From positions 1,798,001-1,862,000 of the forward strand of contig NZ_SHKK01000001.1 of the NCBI RefSeq assembly GCF_004217135.1: a DNA stretch of 64,000 bases. The letters run 5' to 3'. Both the position numbers and the translations under genes were made by a program. The notes beneath the pieces are model-generated. The model made no database searches. It was given only the letters and a program-made list of their open reading frames with translations, and was not told the origin of the DNA. Below, piece by piece: positions 8,721 through 17,090 of the stretch. How positions within the stretch are numbered: the stretch's first letter is position 1; every line of letters begins with the position of its first letter. Origin of the DNA: Micromonospora violae (lineage in GTDB: Bacteria > Actinomycetota > Actinomycetes > Mycobacteriales > Micromonosporaceae).

Positions 8721-10412
8721 GTGGCCGTCGCGAACGAGCAGCTACTGAACTCGATCCGGGTACGACAACCCGCGTCGGCCGGCGCGCCGCTGTACTGCGA
8801 CGCGCTGGAGTACGGGCTGACCGGTGACGGCTCGACCAACGACCAACCGGCGCTGGCCGACCTCGTGGACCGCCTCGGCGCCGGGTACGCCTCGGACGGG
8901 CGAGCCCGGGTCATCTACTGCCCACCGGGCATCTACTCGATTCGGGACGCGGGCACGGTGTGGCGCAGCGGCGTGTCGCTGATCGGGGCCGGCCCGGCGG
9001 CCACCCGGTTCATGCTCAGCAACGAGGGCAACCGGGCCGACCCGACCCCGTTGGCCTTCTGGACCACCGTGCAGCACGGCGCCGACCGGGACCGGCACAT
9101 CGCCGACTGCACCTTCTCCGACTTCCAGATCGACGGCTCCGGCGTCGCCATGGCCGAGTACAACTACCTGGCCAAGGGCCTCGGCCTCCAGTACGTGGTG
9201 CGGGGCGTCTTCCGCAACCTCTACATCCACCACACCGCCGCCACCGGGCTCGGCTGCGACTTCCTCCAGGACTCACTGATCGACGGCGTGGTGGTCGTCG
9301 GCTGCGGTCGACTGGACAACGGCGAGCAGATGGGCGGCGCGGGCATCGGCATCGGCATCGGCGGCTGGGGAGCGATCGAGCGGCTGACCATCGCCAACTG
9401 CACCGCCCTGGCCAATGGCACCAACGGCATCTTCCTGGAGTTGCAGAAGGACTACTGGACACCGCCGAGCGGCTACCGCATCATCGGCTGCCACAGTCAG
9501 GGCAACCGCTTCGGCATCTCCGACTGGGGCGCCGACGGCCTCATCGTCTCCGCCTGCACGATGACCGGCAACCTGGAGACCGGGTTCGACGTGTCGGCGC
9601 AGGGCACCTCGTCCGTGGCCGGTCGCGGCGGACTGCTCACCGACTGTGTCATCGACGGCAACCTGCGCGACGGGGTCCGCATCGGCAACAGCCCCGGCCC
9701 GTACACCATCCGGGGCAACCGGATCAGCGGCAACGGGCGGCACGGCTACCACGCGCACGACTTCGGCCGCGGCTACCGGGGCTCGATCCGGGACGTGGTG
9801 ATCGAGAGCAACGAGTTGCGGGGCAACGGGCTGGACGCGATTCGGATCGACCACCAGATGACCGACGCGGTGCTGCTCAACAACCGGATCCGCAACAACG
9901 GGCGGCAGTACGGCGAGGGCACCACGGGTGCGGGCGACGCCGTCCGCTACAGCAAACGGTGCCTGGTGGACCGGTCGGCCAACTGGCCGCACGACGGGCA
10001 CCGGGGCAAGCTCCTGCGGGTCGGGAAGACCGTTGCCATGGTGGCCGCCAACACCGGCGACGAACTGACCCTCGCCCAGGTCCGCCCCGACGCGTTCACC
10101 GCGTGGAGCGGGGACGTGCCAGCGCCGGGAAGCGCGTACGAACTGGCCGCCGCACCCCACCTGCGAGCCGGTATCACCATCAACGCGCCGTTCGACTCGG
10201 CCACGATTCGGGGCAACCGGATCTGGGACAACCACGACGACCACCCCCAGACCCAGACGCACGGGCTGTGGATCACCGGGCGTGGCAGCTGTGTGGACTG
10301 CCGGGTCGAGGACAACGACCTGGCCGGCAACGCCGAGGCAGGGATGCGCCTGGACACCCCGCCGGTGGGTGGACGGTGGCGCGACAACCACCTGGACAGC
10401 GACTGGACCTGA
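8721..10412 (+). CDS. Right-handed parallel beta-helix protein (pectate-lyase-like fold)
   Basis: 563-residue protein. The N-terminal part (DALEYGLTGDGSTNDQPAL, about residues 27-50) is the opening strand of the pectate-lyase-3/phage-tailspike-like superfamily, followed by many coils of 20-25 residues with Asn-ladder turns such as IRGNRISGNGRHGY, IESNELRGNGLDAI, LLNNRIRNNGRQYG and IRGNRIWDNHDDH. Such proteins are usually secreted polysaccharide lyases or hydrolases, yet no Sec or Tat signal is visible. A region around 440-485 (SKRCLVDRSANWPHDGHRGKLLRVG...) interrupts the helix. GTG at 8721 has AAGGGAG just upstream; the in-frame sequence before it runs through the bkd terminator. Substrate unknown. 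Confidence 0.75.
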   Translation: MAVANEQLLNSIRVRQPASAGAPLYCDALEYGLTGDGSTNDQPALADLVDRLGAGYASDGRARVIYCPPGIYSIRDAGTVWRSGVSLIGAGPAATRFMLSNEGNRADPTPLAFWTTVQHGADRDRHIADCTFSDFQIDGSGVAMAEYNYLAKGLGLQYVVRGVFRNLYIHHTAATGLGCDFLQDSLIDGVVVVGCGRLDNGEQMGGAGIGIGIGGWGAIERLTIANCTALANGTNGIFLELQKDYWTPPSGYRIIGCHSQGNRFGISDWGADGLIVSACTMTGNLETGFDVSAQGTSSVAGRGGLLTDCVIDGNLRDGVRIGNSPGPYTIRGNRISGNGRHGYHAHDFGRGYRGSIRDVVIESNELRGNGLDAIRIDHQMTDAVLLNNRIRNNGRQYGEGTTGAGDAVRYSKRCLVDRSANWPHDGHRGKLLRVGKTVAMVAANTGDELTLAQVRPDAFTAWSGDVPAPGSAYELAAAPHLRAGITINAPFDSATIRGNRIWDNHDDHPQTQTHGLWITGRGSCVDCRVEDNDLAGNAEAGMRLDTPPVGGRWRDNHLDSDWT

Positions 10413-10444
10413 CCGGCCGGGGCGGGCTCGACCCGCGACGACGT

Positions 10445-10478
10445 GCGGCGGCGACCGGAGTGATCCGGCCGCCGCCGC
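10445..10478. terminator. Bidirectional hairpin terminator
   Basis: GCGGCGGC / GCCGCCGC outer stem with CCGG/CCGG inside, between the convergent beta-helix gene and the sugar dehydrogenase gene. It can serve both strands. Confidence 0.6.
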
Positions 10479-10495
10479 TGTCCTGGTTCGTTGTC

Positions 10496-12595
10496 TCAGC
10501 CGGCCAGACCGGCCACCGGGGTCGGGTCCAGCACCACCGTCGCCGAGCCCGACTGCGGCGGTACGCCCGGGTCGGTCGGGGCGTCGGTGTACTCCGCGAC
10601 GAACACCGCGGTCAGGTTGTCCGCACCGCTGTGCCCACCGTCGAGGAAGGTGGGAATGGTCCCGGAGCAACCCGTCGAGGTGGAGAGCGGGTGCCCGTGC
10701 TCATCGTGCCCGAGCACGTAGGTGACCTTCACCCGGGAGCAGTCCACCGGCAGGTCGTCGGTGACCTTCACCTCGTACGCCACCGTCTGCCCGAACTCGA
10801 ACGGCTGCCCGGCCACCGGGGCGACGAACTCGACGACCGGCGCGGTCGGCCCGACCACCAGCGGCAGGGACGCCGCGGCGGACCGTCCGGTGCGGTCGGT
10901 CACCTTCAACGTCGGCGTGTACGAGCCGTTCTCCGGGAACGTCCAGGTCGCGTTCGCAGCGGTGCTGTCCACCGAACCGTCCGCGTTGAAGTCCCACGCG
11001 TAGCTCAGCTTGTCACCGTCCGGGTCGGTCGTGCCGGCGCTGGAGAACGCGACGGTCAGCGGGGCCTGCCCCACGGTCGGGTCGGCGCTGATCTTCGGGA
11101 TCGGCGTCCGGTTGCCCCGCACGAAGTCGATCCGGGACAGCTGCGCGTCCGGGTTCTCGGCGAAGTAGCCGTCGCCGTACTCCAGCACGTAGAGCGCGCC
11201 GTCCGGGCCGAACTCCATGTCCATCGGGTTGTCCACGACCAGGGACGGCACCACCGGGCGGATGTCCGTGACGTCGCCGTCGGAGTCGAGGCGGAACTCC
11301 TTGATGTAGTCGCGGGTCCACTCGTAGAACAGCGGCACCCCGTCGTAGTAGGCCGGCCAGCGGGTACGCGACGTGCTGGCCCCGTTGTAGTCGTACGCCG
11401 GGCCACCCATCGGGCCGATGCCGCCGGTGCCCAACTGCGGGAACTCACCCGACGCGGCCGAGGGGTACCAGACCTCCGGCTGCTCGACCGGCGGCAGCTG
11501 CCGCTTGCCGGTGTTGTGCGGCGACTCGTTGACCGGGCGCTTGCAGTTGAACTTCTTGCCGGACTCGCCGGTGGCGAAGTCGTAGTCGCGGTAGGCGATC
11601 GTCGGCGTCACGCAGTACGGCCAGCCGTAGTTCGCCGGCTTGTCGATGAGCATCCACCGACCGTGCCCGGCCGGCCCGCGCTCCGGGTTGGCGTTGGAGG
11701 CGTCCGGGGAGTAGTCGGCCAGGTACACGTTGTCGGTACGCCGGTCGACGGCGAACCGGAACGCGTTGCGCAACCCCATCGCGTAGATCTCCGGGCGGGT
11801 CTGCGCCGTGCCGGGCTTGAACAGGTTGCCGGCCGGAACCGTGTAACCACCACCGGCCTTCACCTTGATGCGCAGCAGCTTGCCGCGCAGGTCGTTGGTG
11901 TTGGCCGAGGTGCGCTGGGCGTCGAACGCGGGGTTACGGTCGGCCCGCTCGTCGATCGGGATGTAACCGTCGGAGGCGAACGGGTTGGTGTCGTCGCCGG
12001 TCGACAGGTACAGGTTGCCCTTGCTGTCGAAGTCGATCTGACCGCCGACGTGACAGCAGATGCCCCGGTCGGTGGGCACGTCGATGATCTGCTGCTCGCT
12101 GGCGAGATTCAGCCGCATCCCGTCCAGCTTGAACCGGGACAGTCGCAGCGCGCCCTTGAACCGTTGCCAGTCCGCCGGGGTGCCGACCTCCGGCGCGTCC
12201 CCCTCGTTGACGTCGGGGGTCGCCGGGTCGTCCACCGGCGTGTCCATCGGCGGCGAGTAGTAGAGGTACACCCACTTGTTCTTGGCGAAGTTCGGGTCGA
12301 TGGCGACCCCCTGCAACCCTTCCTCGTCGTGCTCGTACACCGGGATGTCGGCGGCGAGGGTGTTCAGCCCGGTGCGCGGGTCGTGGATGCGGACCTCACC
12401 GGTGCGGGAGGTGTGCAGCACCCGCAAATCGGGCAGGACGGCGAGGCTCATCGGCTCGCCCGGGAAGTCGTTCAGTGTCACTTTCTGGAAGCTGCTGTCC
12501 GGCGGCGCGGCCGGCGCGGCGGCCGCTGCCGCCGGTGGTACGGCCAAGCCGGCGGTCACCAACAGCAGGGCGGACGCGAATGCGGTCCTGTTCAT
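10496..12595 (-). CDS. Secreted glucose/sorbosone dehydrogenase-like protein with PKD domain
   Basis: 699-residue exported protein. A Sec signal peptide (residues 1 to about 28, ending in an Ala-rich stretch) is followed by a six-bladed propeller of the soluble PQQ glucose/sorbosone dehydrogenase family (HDEEGLQGVAIDPNF, CCHVGGQIDFDSKGNLYLS, YAMGLRNAFRFAVDRRTD, MEFGPDGALYVLEYG), then a PKD domain (about 525-605, AFSSAGTTDPDGDKLSYAWD) and a C-terminal Ig-like part. Electron-transfer oxidation of a sugar or sugar aldehyde outside the cell is likely; the exact substrate is not readable. It is 23 bp downstream of the TIM-barrel gene and probably cotranscribed with it. Confidence 0.8.
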   Translation of the reverse strand: MNRTAFASALLLVTAGLAVPPAAAAAAPAAPPDSSFQKVTLNDFPGEPMSLAVLPDLRVLHTSRTGEVRIHDPRTGLNTLAADIPVYEHDEEGLQGVAIDPNFAKNKWVYLYYSPPMDTPVDDPATPDVNEGDAPEVGTPADWQRFKGALRLSRFKLDGMRLNLASEQQIIDVPTDRGICCHVGGQIDFDSKGNLYLSTGDDTNPFASDGYIPIDERADRNPAFDAQRTSANTNDLRGKLLRIKVKAGGGYTVPAGNLFKPGTAQTRPEIYAMGLRNAFRFAVDRRTDNVYLADYSPDASNANPERGPAGHGRWMLIDKPANYGWPYCVTPTIAYRDYDFATGESGKKFNCKRPVNESPHNTGKRQLPPVEQPEVWYPSAASGEFPQLGTGGIGPMGGPAYDYNGASTSRTRWPAYYDGVPLFYEWTRDYIKEFRLDSDGDVTDIRPVVPSLVVDNPMDMEFGPDGALYVLEYGDGYFAENPDAQLSRIDFVRGNRTPIPKISADPTVGQAPLTVAFSSAGTTDPDGDKLSYAWDFNADGSVDSTAANATWTFPENGSYTPTLKVTDRTGRSAAASLPLVVGPTAPVVEFVAPVAGQPFEFGQTVAYEVKVTDDLPVDCSRVKVTYVLGHDEHGHPLSTSTGCSGTIPTFLDGGHSGADNLTAVFVAEYTDAPTDPGVPPQSGSATVVLDPTPVAGLAG

Positions 12596-12618
12596 CAGGT
12601 GTGTCCCCCGAGGTGGTT

Positions 12619-13584
12619 TCAGTACCGAAGTGAAGCGAGATAGTCGAAACCGACGCGAGCGGTGTCCAGGGCGTCGGCGGGGGAGCGCGGCGCGGTGCCC
12701 GCGTCGTCGCGCTCCACGATGTACTCCTCGATGCCGGCCTCCCGCTCGTGGGCGAAGATGCGGCCGAAGTCGATGACGCCGCCGCCGAGGTCGGCGAAAC
12801 CGCCCTCGACGTCGAGGTCCTTGACGTGCACCTGGCGGATCCGGCCACGGTTGGCCTTGATCACGTCGACCGGGTCGTGGGCGCCCCGCCAGGTCCAGTA
12901 GAGATCGAGCTCGAAGTGGACCAGCCGCGGATCGGTCTGCGCGGTGAGGATGTCGAACCCGGTCGACCCGTTGGTCAGCGGTACGAACTCGAGCTGGTGG
13001 TTGTGGTAGCCGAAGTCGAGCCCCGCGCGTTCGGCGAGTCGTCCGGCGCGGTTCAGGTCCCGGGCCAGGGCCCGGTAGACGGCCGGGTCCCGGATCGGCT
13101 GACCGCTCGCGTCCCGACCGAAGTACGGGTGGACGATCTTCTTGGAGCCCACCACGTTGGCGTCGTGCAGGGCCTGCTCCCAGGCGGCGTCGTCGAACGG
13201 CTGCGGGATGCCGACGTGCCCGGAGGTGGAGCGCAGCCCGGCCTCGTCGAGCGCGGCGCGGAACTGGGCGGCGGTGCGTCCGACGAAACCGGCGTGCTCG
13301 ACTCGCCGGTAGCCGATCCGGCGTAGCGCGTCCAGGCTCCCGGGCAGGTCGGCGGCGAGCTGGTCGCGCAGCGTGTAGAGCTGGATGCTGATCCGGTCCA
13401 CCGGCACCCGGCGGCGGCCCTGGGCGTGCCCGGTGGATGCCCCGGGCGTGGCGGCGGCCGGGGCGCCGAGGAGACCGACGGTGCCGACGGCGGCCGCGGA
13501 GACGGTCGCGGCCCGCAGCACTCCACGCCGGCTGACCGGCTCGGATGCAGGTGTCAGCTCCGGGCGGTTGAGTTGTTGATCCAT
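12619..13584 (-). CDS. Tat-exported sugar phosphate isomerase/epimerase-like TIM barrel protein
   Basis: 321-residue protein with a twin-arginine signal (PVSRRGVLRAATVSAAAVG, residues about 17-35, then an Ala-rich cleavage region) and a xylose-isomerase-like TIM barrel (ISIQLYTLRDQL, HNHQLEFVPL, VHFELDLYWTWRGAHDPVDV, VHVKDLD). The metal-binding Glu/His residues typical of the fold appear in GYHNHQLEF and ELDLYW. Tat export implies it folds with its metal in the cytoplasm. It forms an operon with the secreted sugar dehydrogenase, so the two probably act on the same extracellular carbohydrate. The ATG at 13584 has AGGAAGGGA upstream. Confidence 0.78.
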   Translation of the reverse strand: MDQQLNRPELTPASEPVSRRGVLRAATVSAAAVGTVGLLGAPAAATPGASTGHAQGRRRVPVDRISIQLYTLRDQLAADLPGSLDALRRIGYRRVEHAGFVGRTAAQFRAALDEAGLRSTSGHVGIPQPFDDAAWEQALHDANVVGSKKIVHPYFGRDASGQPIRDPAVYRALARDLNRAGRLAERAGLDFGYHNHQLEFVPLTNGSTGFDILTAQTDPRLVHFELDLYWTWRGAHDPVDVIKANRGRIRQVHVKDLDVEGGFADLGGGVIDFGRIFAHEREAGIEEYIVERDDAGTAPRSPADALDTARVGFDYLASLRY

Positions 13585-13941
13585 GGTGGTGGTCCCTTCC
13601 TGACGGCTGGTGCGCCGTCGGCGGCGGTCGACCTGACTGCCGTCTGCCGGACGCGCCGAACCGGCCGGAGGCGGGCTCCGGCGGGACGGTGAGGGACGGC
13701 GCGGGTGCGGCCCGGACCCATCGGGAACCGAACGTGGCGACCCGGCAGAGGTGGCGGCAAGTTGATCGACGAATGGGCAACCCTCTATATGATCGTGACC
13801 CTACCCTTGCCCCCGGACGAAGGCAAAGCTTTGTCGCGTTCGGCAGAAGGTTCTCTTCAGCTGACAAAAGTCCACCCGCGAGGTGCGCCACCCGCCGCGG
13901 CCTTCTACGCCCCGCCGCCTCCGGGGCGATTCGTTCCGCCC
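13585..13941. other. Gene-free leader region of the sugar operon
   Basis: About 350 bp upstream of the Tat-exported protein. It includes a comparatively A+T-rich patch (CTCTATATGATC near 13783-13794) that could hold the promoter of the minus-strand operon, and a second patch near 13825-13875. I see no convincing coding sequence; the open frames here run into the tandem repeat. Confidence 0.45.
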
Positions 13942-14153
13942 GGCCGCGTGGGTGACCCGCCGGGCCCGGCCGCGTGGGGTGACCCGTCGGGCCCGGCCGC
14001 GTGGGTGACCTGCCGGGCTCGGCCGCGTGGGGTGACCCGTCGGGCCCGGCCGCGTGGGTGACCTGCCGGGCTCGGCCGCGTGGGGTGACCCGTCGGGCCC
14101 GGCCGCGTGGGTGACCTGCCGGGCTCGGCCGCGTGGGGTGACCCGTCGGACCT
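13942..14153. repeat. Alternating 26/27-bp tandem repeat (53-bp period, four copies)
   Basis: Eight half-units, each opening with GGCCGCGTGGG, start at 13942, 13968, 13995, 14021, 14048, 14074, 14101 and 14127; a ninth, diverged start is at 14154. The steps alternate 26, 27, 26, 27 exactly. The shorter half-units contain GTGGGTGACC and most end in TGCCGGGCTC; the longer ones contain GTGGGGTGACCCGTCGGGCCC. The 53-bp period is not a multiple of three, so this is not a coding repeat. No spacers of independent sequence exist, so it is not CRISPR. Confidence 0.9.
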
Positions 14154-14192
14154 GGCCGCCTCGCCGGGCCGGACCAGCCTGGCCCCGGTGCG

Positions 14193-14269
14193 TGATCGAC
14201 TCGGGTTCATGAAAGTCGCGGTATCCGGGCGACCGGGATGCCGCGCCTTCCGTGAACCCGAGTCGATCA
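14193..14269. repeat. 77-bp perfect inverted-repeat hairpin element
   Basis: Outer arms TGATCGACTCGGGTTCA (14193-14209) and TGAACCCGAGTCGATCA (14253-14269) are exact reverse complements over 17 bp. The 43-bp interior holds a second imperfect inverted repeat (GCGGTATCCGG ... CCGGGATGCCGC). The layered palindrome and intergenic location resemble REP/MITE-like extragenic elements. It could also act as a transcription terminator, but no gene ends nearby. Confidence 0.8.
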
Positions 14270-14272
14270 TGA

Positions 14273-14328
14273 GGCGGCACGGCGGCACGGCGGCACGGCG
14301 GCACGGCAGCACGGCAGCGCGGCAGCGG
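14273..14328. repeat. 8-bp tandem repeat
   Basis: GGCGGCAC repeated four times, then GGCAGCAC, GGCAGCGC and a decayed GGCAGCGG. It lies three bases after the hairpin element. Probably a slippage-prone tract. Confidence 0.8.
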
Positions 14329-14428
14329 CGGCGCGGCGGCTCGACCGCGCGCCAGGCCCACCATTCGGACAGTCGACGTTGCGTCGCTCAAGCGGAGCAA
14401 AGCGCATGACACGGGTCGGTTGAACCCC

Positions 14429-14447
14429 TGTTCCGCCAATTGGAACA
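14429..14447 (+). promoter_or_regulatory. Inverted repeat upstream of the L,D-transpeptidase gene
   Basis: TGTTCC-N7-GGAACA, a perfect 6-bp dyad in an A+T-richer stretch about 115 bp before the start codon. It may be an operator. GGAAC also resembles the -35 element of actinobacterial sigma-E promoters, but the matching -10 at the right distance is only GGT, so I do not claim that. Confidence 0.35.
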
Positions 14448-14560
14448 TTGTCGGAAAATGCGCCGGTAAATGCGCTGACGATTATTTCGGAATACGGCGG
14501 ATACTCCTGTTGGGCGGGTCAGAATGTGGCGAAGGGAAGCCGAAAACGGGGGGACTGAAC

Positions 14561-15829
14561 ATGACGTCTAGGCGGCGATTGACGCTGTTGGCGGTAACCA
14601 TCGCAGCTGCACCACTCGCCCTGGGTGCGTGCACGGTCGACCGGGGGTCGGCGACCGACTCGGCCAAGAAGCACGCCGCCCCGCCGGAACTCGCCGTGAC
14701 ACCGGGGGACAAGGCCCGGGACGTTCCGGTCAGCGCTGAGGTGGGCACCGTGGTCAAGGGTGGGCGGGTCACCGCCGTACGCCTCACCGACGACAAGGGC
14801 AAGCAGGTCAAGGCCGAGCCGCGCGAGGACGGCTCCGGCTGGGTGCCGGCCGCGCCGCTGCAACCGCGGCGTACCTACACCGCCGAGGTGACCGCGACCG
14901 GTGACTCCGGTGCCACCACCACCCGCACCACCACGTTCACGACGATGGCCAAATCGACCAAACCACAAATCACCAGCACTCTCTATTTCGTCGGCAATCG
15001 GACGTACGGCACGGCGATGCCGGTAACGGTGGCGTTCGACCCGGGAATTCCAAAAGAGGCCAGAGCGGATGTTCAACGCCGGTTGTTCGTCAAGACCAAT
15101 CCACCGCAGCCGGGCACCTGGTCGTGGTTGGAGGATGGAAGTCAGGTCTATTACCGAGCCCCCGACTTCTGGAAGCCCGGCACCACCATCAGTGTCCGGG
15201 CCGGCCTGGAGGGTCTGCCGATCGGCAAGGACAAGGTCGGTGACGCCGAGCGGACCGCGACCTCGAAGATCGGACGACAGGTCTCGCTGGAGATCGACAA
15301 CGCTACCAAGCAGATGACCGTGCTGCGCGACGGCAAGCCGGTCCGCCAGATCCCGGTCAGCCTGGGTAAGCCCAGCACGCCGAGTTCCAGCGGCAAGATG
15401 GTGATCATGGAGAAGCACGAGCGGACCACCTTCGACACCCGGGGTGAGCCGAACGGTGGCTACGTGGTCGACGTCGACGACGCCCAGCGCTACACCTGGG
15501 GCGGCGAGTTCATCCACTCCGCCCCCTGGTCCGAGGGGGACCAGGGCAACACCAACGTCTCGCACGGCTGCGCGAACGTCTCCGCCACCGCTGCCGACTG
15601 GTTGATGGGGGTGACGCAGGTCGGTGACCTGGTCACCGTCAAGGGCACCGAGGTGGAGCTGCAACCGGGCAACGGCTGGACCGCCTGGAACGTGAGCTGG
15701 GACGAGTTCGCCCGGGGCAGCGCCCTGCCGGTGCCGCCCGGGCTCAAGCCCGCACCGGTCGCCCCCGCGCACCCGGGAGCGGTGGCCGGCGGATCACCGG
15801 CCCCGGCGCCCTCGGTCAGCGGCCGCTGA
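14561..15829 (+). CDS. Lipoprotein L,D-transpeptidase
   Basis: 422-residue surface lipoprotein: lipobox LALGAC (cleavage before Cys about 24), an Ig-like domain (about 40-130), a second Ig-like domain (about 137-245) and a YkuD catalytic domain (about 252-380) with the active-site motif SHGCANVS (Cys337) and upstream HSAPW. The family makes 3-3 cross-links in peptidoglycan, or attaches proteins to it, and resists most penicillins. The usual HGCxR is HGCAN here, which is common in actinobacterial forms with Ig domains. ATG at 14561 follows a GGGGGGAC stretch; the open frame reaches back to 14420 without conserved residues. The C-terminal tail is Pro/Ala-rich. Confidence 0.88.
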   Translation: MTSRRRLTLLAVTIAAAPLALGACTVDRGSATDSAKKHAAPPELAVTPGDKARDVPVSAEVGTVVKGGRVTAVRLTDDKGKQVKAEPREDGSGWVPAAPLQPRRTYTAEVTATGDSGATTTRTTTFTTMAKSTKPQITSTLYFVGNRTYGTAMPVTVAFDPGIPKEARADVQRRLFVKTNPPQPGTWSWLEDGSQVYYRAPDFWKPGTTISVRAGLEGLPIGKDKVGDAERTATSKIGRQVSLEIDNATKQMTVLRDGKPVRQIPVSLGKPSTPSSSGKMVIMEKHERTTFDTRGEPNGGYVVDVDDAQRYTWGGEFIHSAPWSEGDQGNTNVSHGCANVSATAADWLMGVTQVGDLVTVKGTEVELQPGNGWTAWNVSWDEFARGSALPVPPGLKPAPVAPAHPGAVAGGSPAPAPSVSGR

Positions 15830-15846
15830 GCCACCACCTGCGCCAC

Positions 15847-15885
15847 GACGGGGCCGGCCCGCCACGACGGCTGACCGGCCCCGTC
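15847..15885. terminator. Bidirectional hairpin terminator
   Basis: GACGGGGCCGG / CCGGCCCCGTC, perfect 11-bp arms, between the convergent L,D-transpeptidase and SMP-30-like genes. Confidence 0.75.
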
Positions 15886-15922
15886 GCCAGCTGACGGTCG
15901 CCGGCACCGTGCTCTGCGGGCC

Positions 15923-16939
15923 TCACCCCAGGGGTACGCGGGCCACCCCGGACCCGGTCAGGCTGCCCAGCCAGAGTTGGTCGTCGTGCTGGCGTACCCC
16001 GGTGACCATCGGATAGTGCCCGCTCGGGCCGTGCAGCGTCCGGCGGACCACGCCCGCGCCGTCGACCAGCGCGACGAGCCCGTAGCGGCGTGGCTGCGGC
16101 TGCATCGCGTCGGGCAGCAGAGCGGCGATCTGACGCAGCCGTGGATGGGGCAGCAGCCGCTCGGCGATCGGCACCCGGGGGCTGGGCAGCGCGACCCAGT
16201 ACGTCCCGTCACCCACCGAGGCGAGATTGTCCGGGTACGCGGGCAGGTCGGCGAGGACCCGCACGCCCCCGCTCAGCTCGACGCGCAGCAGGCGGTGGGT
16301 GCTGGTCTCCACGAGCATCAGCGCCGACTCGTCCGGGGTCAGCGCGATCCCGTTGGGGAAGTACAGTCCGTCGGTCACCACCTCCGTGCGACCGCTGCCC
16401 GGATGGTGGGCCAGCACCCGACCGTTGGGGCGGTGCTCCAGCAGGTCGCGCTTCCACTGCGAGACCGGAAACCGGTCGGAGCTGTCGGTGAAGTAGATGG
16501 TGCCGTCGCGGCCCACGGTGGCGTTGTTGGCCAGGTGCACCGGGGGTGCCGTTCCGGTCAGCTCGCGTACCGCGCCGTCCGGCGTGACCCGCAGCAACCC
16601 CCGGTACGCGTCGCAGACCACCAGGGCCTCGCCGGACGGGTCCAGCTCGATGCCGAGCGGCCGGCCGCCGGTCTCGGCGAGCAGGCGTCCTCGGGTGCCG
16701 GCCACCGCGTCGACCGGCCACCACCAGAGCCGACCGTCCTCGTCGCCACTGATCACCCGTCCGGAGCCGTCGACGAGCACGTCCTCCGGGCCCACCGCGC
16801 CTGCCGGGAGGGGGAGCACCTCGGCCTGGTCGAGCCGGCAGTCGGTGGGGGCCCACGCTGCGACCAGCGCCGGAGGGGTCGTCGCCGGCTCGCGGACGGG
16901 TCGGATCAGCCGGGGCGGCCGGGGCTGGGGGATCAGCAT
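15923..16939 (-). CDS. SMP-30/gluconolactonase/strictosidine synthase-like protein
   Basis: 338-residue six-bladed beta-propeller. Recognisable blocks are GPEDVLVDGSGRVISGDEDGRLWWW, LGIELDPSGEALVVCDAYRGLLRV, HLANNATVGRDGTIYFTDSS and FPNGIALTPDESALMLVETSTHRLLRVEL, the last being the strictosidine-synthase-like signature. Members hydrolyse lactones or phosphotriesters with a central metal ion, but some lack activity, and no signal peptide is evident. ATG at 16939 has GGAGAAT 9 nt upstream. It is a single-gene unit, convergent with the L,D-transpeptidase gene and divergent from the STAS gene. Confidence 0.75.
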   Translation of the reverse strand: MLIPQPRPPRLIRPVREPATTPPALVAAWAPTDCRLDQAEVLPLPAGAVGPEDVLVDGSGRVISGDEDGRLWWWPVDAVAGTRGRLLAETGGRPLGIELDPSGEALVVCDAYRGLLRVTPDGAVRELTGTAPPVHLANNATVGRDGTIYFTDSSDRFPVSQWKRDLLEHRPNGRVLAHHPGSGRTEVVTDGLYFPNGIALTPDESALMLVETSTHRLLRVELSGGVRVLADLPAYPDNLASVGDGTYWVALPSPRVPIAERLLPHPRLRQIAALLPDAMQPQPRRYGLVALVDGAGVVRRTLHGPSGHYPMVTGVRQHDDQLWLGSLTGSGVARVPLG

Positions 16940-17090
16940 CGACCTATTCTCCACCCGCTCTCGGCCGGTTCCGGGCCTCCTCGCCCGCGCGGCGTGCCGT
17001 CCGGGCCCCCGACTCCACCCCGAGAGGGAGCGGGGGAGTCTCGGGGTATGCCCCTGGACGTACCCGGAATCACTCGCCGGAGGGACGAAA

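Noticed and set aside
8960..12643. Very long + strand open frame (over 1,200 codons) across the beta-helix and sugar dehydrogenase genes
   Set aside because: It is an artefact of GC-rich third positions; the translation is Arg/Gly/His low complexity, while real family motifs lie in other frames.
10496..13891. A single 1,131-residue protein on the minus strand
   Set aside because: The frame is open upstream of 12595 only as a shadow of the TIM-barrel gene. A signal peptide begins at the ATG at 12595, and the TIM-barrel protein is in another frame.
13942..14153. CRISPR array
   Set aside because: Adjacent units are near-identical with no unique spacers, and no cas genes are in the window.
13801..14448. 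Minus-strand open frames translating the tandem repeat
   Set aside because: The 53-bp period shifts frame at each copy and the peptides are low complexity. No ribosome binding site or family match.
14442..14467. Sigma-E type promoter for the L,D-transpeptidase gene
   Set aside because: GGAAC is present, but the -10 at 18 bp reads GGT rather than the expected GTT.
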